DNA from: Chelonoidis abingdonii | Lineage: Eukaryota > Chordata > Testudines > Testudinidae | Assembly: GCF_003597395.2 (NCBI RefSeq) | Contig: NC_133773.1 | Coordinates: 74,506,207 to 74,570,206, forward strand | Length of the DNA stretch: 64,000 nucleotides | Reading direction: 5' to 3' | Shown: one piece after another, positions 59,850 to 64,000 of the stretch | How the letters are laid out: each line of letters begins with the position of its first letter | How positions within the stretch are numbered: position 1 is the first letter of the stretch | Notes under the pieces: generated by a model | What the model was told of the DNA's origin: nothing | The model's database searches: none | Seen by the model: the letters and a program-made list of their open reading frames with translations, nothing else | Made by a program: the position numbers and the translations under genes

Positions 59850-61915
59850 TCATGGGAGCCCTTCCTCCCAGAGAGGGGCATGCCCAGTTCACTGTGTTTT
59901 AAACGCTACCTCACATGACGTGAGGTCATCCCATTCAGCAACAGACACTCTAAGTGTGTTCACTGTTTAGGAGAGGCCCATGTTCTGCTGAAATGTAACT
60001 TCTGTTTAGCCCTCAAATCCAGGACAAGAAAGAAACAGGAAATCAAGCTGCGACTGTTAATGATGGAGCATTCGCTTCAAACTGGTGTGGAGCCAAGTCA
60101 GTAGAACCCCCTGTACATCAGTCTCTGGGGGTACTTAGTGACCTATTGACTTTGGCCCAGTACTCCCTTAGGAAGGGGAAGGCTTCAGAGACCTCCTCTA
60201 AATAACCAAAGAAGAGAAGCTCTAACTCATCTTTTAATGAGTCCACCTTGAAAAGACTTTGCTCTCCAAGCAAATCAATAGGCTCGGAAGCCTCCACCTT
60301 GAGGCATAGTACCACAGAAGCTAAGGGTTTCTCCAGTACTGGTGGGTTAGAGAGACCCTGTACCTCTAACAGCAAACCTGGTTCCAAGAAGGCACTTATG
60401 TCGTCTGGAAGATATGGGCATAGAAGAGCAGTACTGTCAGACATAATCACTCTTCCTGTATCTCCTGTAACAGGCTCTTCGGTTCCACGTTATGACCAAG
60501 CCCCTGTCTACATCAGTAGCTACTTCAGAACGCTCAAAGTCTTTGGTACCATCTGTCAGGGAGAAGCATACTGTCTGCTCGGCTCCGCGATTACAGTCAG
60601 CACCATTACTACATGCAGTACCGCAACACTTGAGGTACCTAATGAACTTATCGGTGACTGCTGATCCAGAGTCTCCATTGCTCACCAGTATCAAGAGCCA
60701 TAGAGGAGACAGGGATTACTTCAGCTTAGCACATATTGCTTGGTGGCAGCAACCTTAGCTGCCACCACCACTCCTATATAGACCTCAGTGGCCATATTGG
60801 GACCCAGGGGCAGTTATCACCAACAGTTCTCCAGGGCCCCAAGCCTGTCCCATCAGAATGATAGGGAGGCACAAAATTTTCCTTCCCAACACATCATTCA
60901 ACAGGATATGTTTGTGGATCAAAAGGCTAGGGCAGGCAAAGAAGTTACCCCTCAGACTAACATCTTGTCCTCATCACCTGATGAGGTTGTAATGTATCTT
61001 CTCTTTCTATGGATGATGATTTTCAGCAATTGCAAGAACTTGTCAAACAGATGACAGACTCCCTACAGATACCTCTCAAGCAAATCAAAGAATCACAACC
61101 CCAAATGGTTGGATATTCTCCATTCTGCAACTCCATCCAGAGTCATCTGCCCTCTGAATGAGGCTCTCCTGAAACCTGCAAAAACAATTTGGTAAACCTT
61201 AATATCACCTCTGTGTAAGAGAGCCAATAAAAATATTATGTTCCCTCCTAGGACTGTGAGTTCCTGTTCTCCTACCCTCCACCAACTCTTTGGTGCTTGA
61301 TGTGGTGAATGAATGAAGTAAACACCACTGACATAAGTTCACCCCATATGAGAGAGGCCAGTAGCATCTGGACCTTCTATGGTGAAAATCTTACTCATAT
61401 GCAACCCTACAATTCTGCATTGCAAATTACCAGGTGTTAATAGCCAAATACAACTTCACAAATTATATGACGTTTAAGTCTGTTATTTAACACATTCCTC
61501 CAGACCAAAGGAAACAATTTCAGGCTATTGTTGCTGAGGGACCATTAATGGCTAGGACAGCCCTTCAAGGATCTTAAGTGCTGCAGATACCTCCGTTCAT
61601 TCTATCTTCGCTGCAGAAGTGATGCACAAGGCAATTAAATGGTTGCAATTATCTGGGTTCCCCAGAGAGGTCCCGAATACAATAGAGGATCTCCCATTTG
61701 ACGGACTGAAGTTGTTCCAAAAGAATACTAGTGAATCACTCCATGCTCTAAAAGACTTTAGAGCCGCATTGGATTCATTGGGTATCTACACTCCTGTGAA
61801 CAAAAGGAAATTTAGTAGATCCCAAACAGCCCAATACAATTCTCTGGGTTTCTCTGGGTTTCAGAGACCTTTGGAACTTCCAAAAAAGAGAGAGTTTCCT
61901 GAGAAAAAAATACAC
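59850..61915 (+). pseudogene. DIRS gag relic with CCHC knuckle
   Basis: Pieces lie in several frames. Near the N-terminus HSKCVHCLGEAHVLLKC (59946-59996) is a Cys-x2-Cys-x4-His-x4-Cys knuckle, followed by a basic stretch. 61030-61130 encodes LQELVKQMTDSLQIPLKQ. 61425-61600 encodes VANYQVLIAKYNFTNYM and PDQRKQFQAIVAEGPL. 61625-61918 encodes IKWLQLSGFPREVPNTIEDL with LPFDGLKLF, LHALKDFRAALDSLGIYTP and a final basic tail. The last block matches the C-terminal region of reptile DIRS gag as I know it. Stops and frameshifts separate all pieces. Confidence 0.78.
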
Positions 61916-61928
61916 TAATCCATCTGAC

Positions 61929-62362
61929 AATAGGCGCCAACTTCTAATTGTGCCGGTGGGTGCTTGAATCCCCTCCGCCCCAACTCCCCCCCTCATCTGG
62001 CCCACCACTTTCCCAGACCTTATTCCAACCCCTTCCCCAAAGTCCCCACCCCAATTCTGTCCTCTCCTTCCCCAAATCCCTGCTCTGGCCCTGCCTTTTC
62101 CCTGCCTTCTCCCCTGAGCATGCCACATTCCCGCTTCTCCCCCCTCCCTCTCGGAGCTTGCTACAGCTCTTTGGTGGCAGCAAGCACTAGGAGGTAGGCG
62201 GAGGAGCTGGGACATGGCGCACTTGGGGGAGGAGGAGGAGGTGAGGTGGGGTGGGGTGGGGAGGCAGGGTGGGGAGCTTGGCTGCCAGTGAGTGCAGAGC
62301 ACCCACTAATTTTTCCCCGTAGGTGCTCCAGCTCCAGAGCACCCACAGAGTCGGTGCCTATT
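61929..62362. mobile_element. hAT MITE in DIRS, perfect 8-bp target duplication
   Basis: It is flanked by CATCTGAC at 61921-61928 and 62363-62370. The ends AATAGGCGCCAACTTCT and GAGTCGGTGCCTATT share inverted AATAGGCGCC-AC. The interior is C/T-rich on the left and G/A-rich on the right, and GTGGGTGCTCCAGCTC-type motifs recur (GGTGGGTGCTTGAATC at left, TAGGTGCTCCAGCTCCAGAG at right). It is non-coding. It sits between DIRS gag and RT, so it is younger than the DIRS copy. Confidence 0.88.
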
Positions 62363-62374
62363 CATCTGACACTA

Positions 62375-63500
62375 GTTCACAGCAAGCAGCTGCTTCTAAT
62401 CATCAGTTTTTACAGGATAGTCAAGAGTTTAAACCCTCCCATTTCTCTGGACATGTCAGCTACAATCATTTGCCCACCTTCCCCCCATTTGGAGACCTCT
62501 TTTCCATTTTCATCCAGCTTGGGAACATATCACCTCAAATTAGTACTAGAAGTAATAACGGTTTACACCATTCACTTTACCTCCCTTTTCCATCCCCCTT
62601 CAGCGACCCCTCTCATGAGCTCTTATTAAGACAGAAAATAAACTCCCTTCTTTCTACCTGAGCGACAGAACCTGTTCCTGCTCAGCACAAACAGAAGAGG
62701 TTTCTGCACAAAATACTTCCTTGTGCTAATGACAAAGACTTCCACATAGCAAGTCACCCATCTTACAGAAGATATGTGCATTTTGTTATAGGTCAGGACT
62801 ACTTTCAATACCGAGTGCTCCTGTGTTTGGCCTTTCCTTGGCTCAGAGGGTGTTCTCAAAAGTTATAGTGGTAATGGCCACCTACTTGCATTGACAGGCA
62901 ATGGTACTGTTTTCATACCCCAACAGTTGGTCTTACGTGGAGGTGTTCTCTGCTATGCAGAGGACACTTGCCTTTTCCTGGACTTGGGCCTGCAGTTGAA
63001 TGTGGAACTATTCACCCTGACTCCAGTACAAAATATACAGTTTACAGGGACATCTTTGGATTCCCTGGTAGCCAGTGAATTTCTTGCCATGGATAGATGC
63101 TGAGGGCTATCAAACCTTGGTAGGTCTGTTCAGGTGAGCCCCCAAACCTCAGTCAACAACGGTCTTCAGCTTGTGGGTCCCATTACGTTCTTCCACTTTT
63201 GTGACAGATCATATTCAATTATGCCTTCACTGTCGCTAGGGATGGCTCAGAACAACTTACTCACCAAGCAGACACAGCTTATACCAATAGGTATAAGTTC
63301 CTCAACAGGTAAAACACTCCCCAGACTGGTGAAGAATCATCAAAGTGTAGGTGTAGAAGTTCCCTTCCGCCGACTGGTGCCAACGGTAACTGCAATCTGT
63401 TGGGATGGGTGGGGGGCAGACCTGGCCATTCATACTGTACAGGGCAGATGGTTACCCCAATAAACCACCCTCCACATCAGCCTGGTGGAGCTAAGGGTGA
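62375..63500 (+). pseudogene. DIRS reverse transcriptase / RNase H relic
   Basis: The order is LLRQKINSLLST, a stop, then ATEPVPAQHKQKRF at 62622-62706. DFHIASHPSYRRYVHFVIGQ and DYFQYRVLL follow at 62727-62822. DLGLQLNVELFTLTPVQN and FTGTSLDSLVASEFLAMDR lie at 62983-63103. AICWDGWGADLAIHTVQGRW (63390-63455), in the RNase H TDAS-x-GWGA position, is followed by LVELRVIRNACLHFL. The part between QKRF and DFHI is deleted, removing most fingers/palm motifs. The region of the catalytic Asp pair (about 62900-62960) is frameshifted. It is inactive. Confidence 0.78.
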
Positions 63501-63534
63501 TCAGAAATGCCTGCCTTCATTTTTTATATCAACT

Positions 63535-64000
63535 GGAAGAGCAGGGTCAGTTGCTGCTGGGAGTCCAGGGAGTAAAGACTCTGTCCCTGGAGGGCAAAGA
63601 GAACATAAGCACCTTGGACAAAGTAGTGGTTGGCTCCTAGGACTGATCAGCTGAGTGTCCTGATGGGAAGTGGCCTAGGGAAATAGAGCAGCACTGACAG
63701 AGATTACAGGGGAGCAGCAGGAAGCTACTATTTACAGGGTCCCTGGGTTGGGTCCTGCAGTAGTGGGCAGGCCCAGGTCCCCCTACTCACCAATGGGAAA
63801 GTGGCTGGACTGTTGGACAGAGATACCCCTCCCAAAAGGGGGAAACACAGATGGCAACCTAGCTGGAGGGCTGTTGAGAAGAGGACACTGCAGTTCTGGG
63901 TGCTTAGGGTTTAGTCTCCCCTAACTCAGGCCGTGATCCTGCCCATGCCCCGCCCTGAGGCTCCACCTTTGCTCCCCCTCTCTTCCTTGAAGCCCAAGGG
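63535..64000 (+). repeat. GC-rich sequence, probably an unclassified high-copy repeat
   Basis: From about 63535 the DIRS similarity stops. The sequence contains GGGTCCCTGGGTTGGGTCCT, CAGGCCCAGGTCCCC and TGGACTGTTGGACAGAGA, a pattern I associate with a turtle high-copy repeat of unknown class. It runs off the window, with no termini or coding content seen. Confidence 0.35.

Larger units (their letters stand above)
58275..63530 (+). mobile_element. DIRS-like retrotransposon, decayed, with two nested elements
   Basis: The terminal region has TTCATCTTCAGGTAGTGTCC and CTATGGGTGCTCCATTTCAG at about 58290-58340, with TATATAGGGC at 58431 as a likely TATA box. The leader is interrupted at 58461 by a Harbinger element and resumes at 59690. 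Gag follows (about 59850-61920), then a hAT insertion (61929-62362), then reverse transcriptase and RNase H relics (about 62375-63500). No tyrosine recombinase or right terminus is present, so it is 3'-truncated. The assignment rests on the protein blocks described in the next entries. Confidence 0.8.
55042..64000 (+). other. GALNTL6 intron, partial (at least 8,959 bases)
   Basis: It begins with GTATTT at 55042, and the next lectin-domain exon is beyond the window. The interval holds an old SINE fragment, a CR1 3' end, a 26-bp tandem duplication, and from about 58275 a DIRS retrotransposon with nested DNA elements. 55042-55680, 55816-56574 and 56839-57890 are otherwise featureless to me. They include a purine-rich, GA-biased tract at about 55900-57000 with repeated AGGAGAGAG-like motifs. 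Confidence 0.7.

Noticed and set aside
61775..62302. 175-codon minus-strand Gly/Arg-rich frame
   Set aside because: It is opposite the end of DIRS gag and the purine/pyrimidine-biased hAT MITE at 61929-62362.
1..64000. CRISPR arrays, bacterial operons, tRNA or rRNA genes
   Set aside because: No regularly spaced direct repeats, Shine-Dalgarno-led gene runs, or complete tRNA cloverleafs were seen. The sequence is a vertebrate intron landscape.

Overview
The window reads as a non-avian sauropsid nuclear genome, most likely a turtle. It is intron-dominated and AT-rich, with dense CR1 retroposons, Penelope-like (PLE) termini, a DIRS element, and many hAT and Harbinger MITEs. This repeat mix matches what I know of turtle genomes. 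A crocodilian is the main alternative. The species assignment is inference, made without any search.

The only host gene I can support is on the plus strand: four consecutive internal exons (8915-9032, 22383-22490, 39132-39353, 54925-55041). They encode the end of the glycosyltransferase domain and the start of the ricin-type lectin domain of a polypeptide GalNAc-transferase. The residues fit GALNTL6 better than its close paralogue GALNT10. All four exons have AG/GT borders and keep the frame when joined. The introns are 13.4, 16.6 and 15.6 kb. The gene enters before base 1 and continues past base 64000.

Everything else is intron, largely built from transposon relics. Region 536-5443 holds a broken hAT transposase gene, a 5'-truncated PLE with reverse transcriptase and GIY-YIG pieces, and a fold-back hAT MITE. 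Intron 2 (9033-22382) has a PLE terminus, a Harbinger-like MITE, two LTR-like repeats and three small DNA elements. Intron 3 (22491-39131) has five hAT insertions or fragments, four of them with perfect 8-bp target duplications, plus CR1 pieces and a second inverted PLE terminus. Intron 4 (39354-54924) has a long CR1, an intact-frame C-terminal LINE fragment with an 11-bp target duplication and a zinc finger, and several MITEs. The last intron has a DIRS retrotransposon (about 58275-63530) interrupted by a 1.2-kb Harbinger element and a 434-bp hAT element, a clear nested chronology.

The most interesting signals are: (1) a hammerhead-ribozyme-like core in the PLE terminus; (2) two PLE insertions that are internally inverted yet sit between perfect 12- and 13-bp target duplications, implying a one-step inverted insertion; (3) the zinc-finger LINE remnant; (4) the DIRS/Harbinger/hAT nest. 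I see no CRISPR array, bacterial operon, tRNA or rRNA gene.
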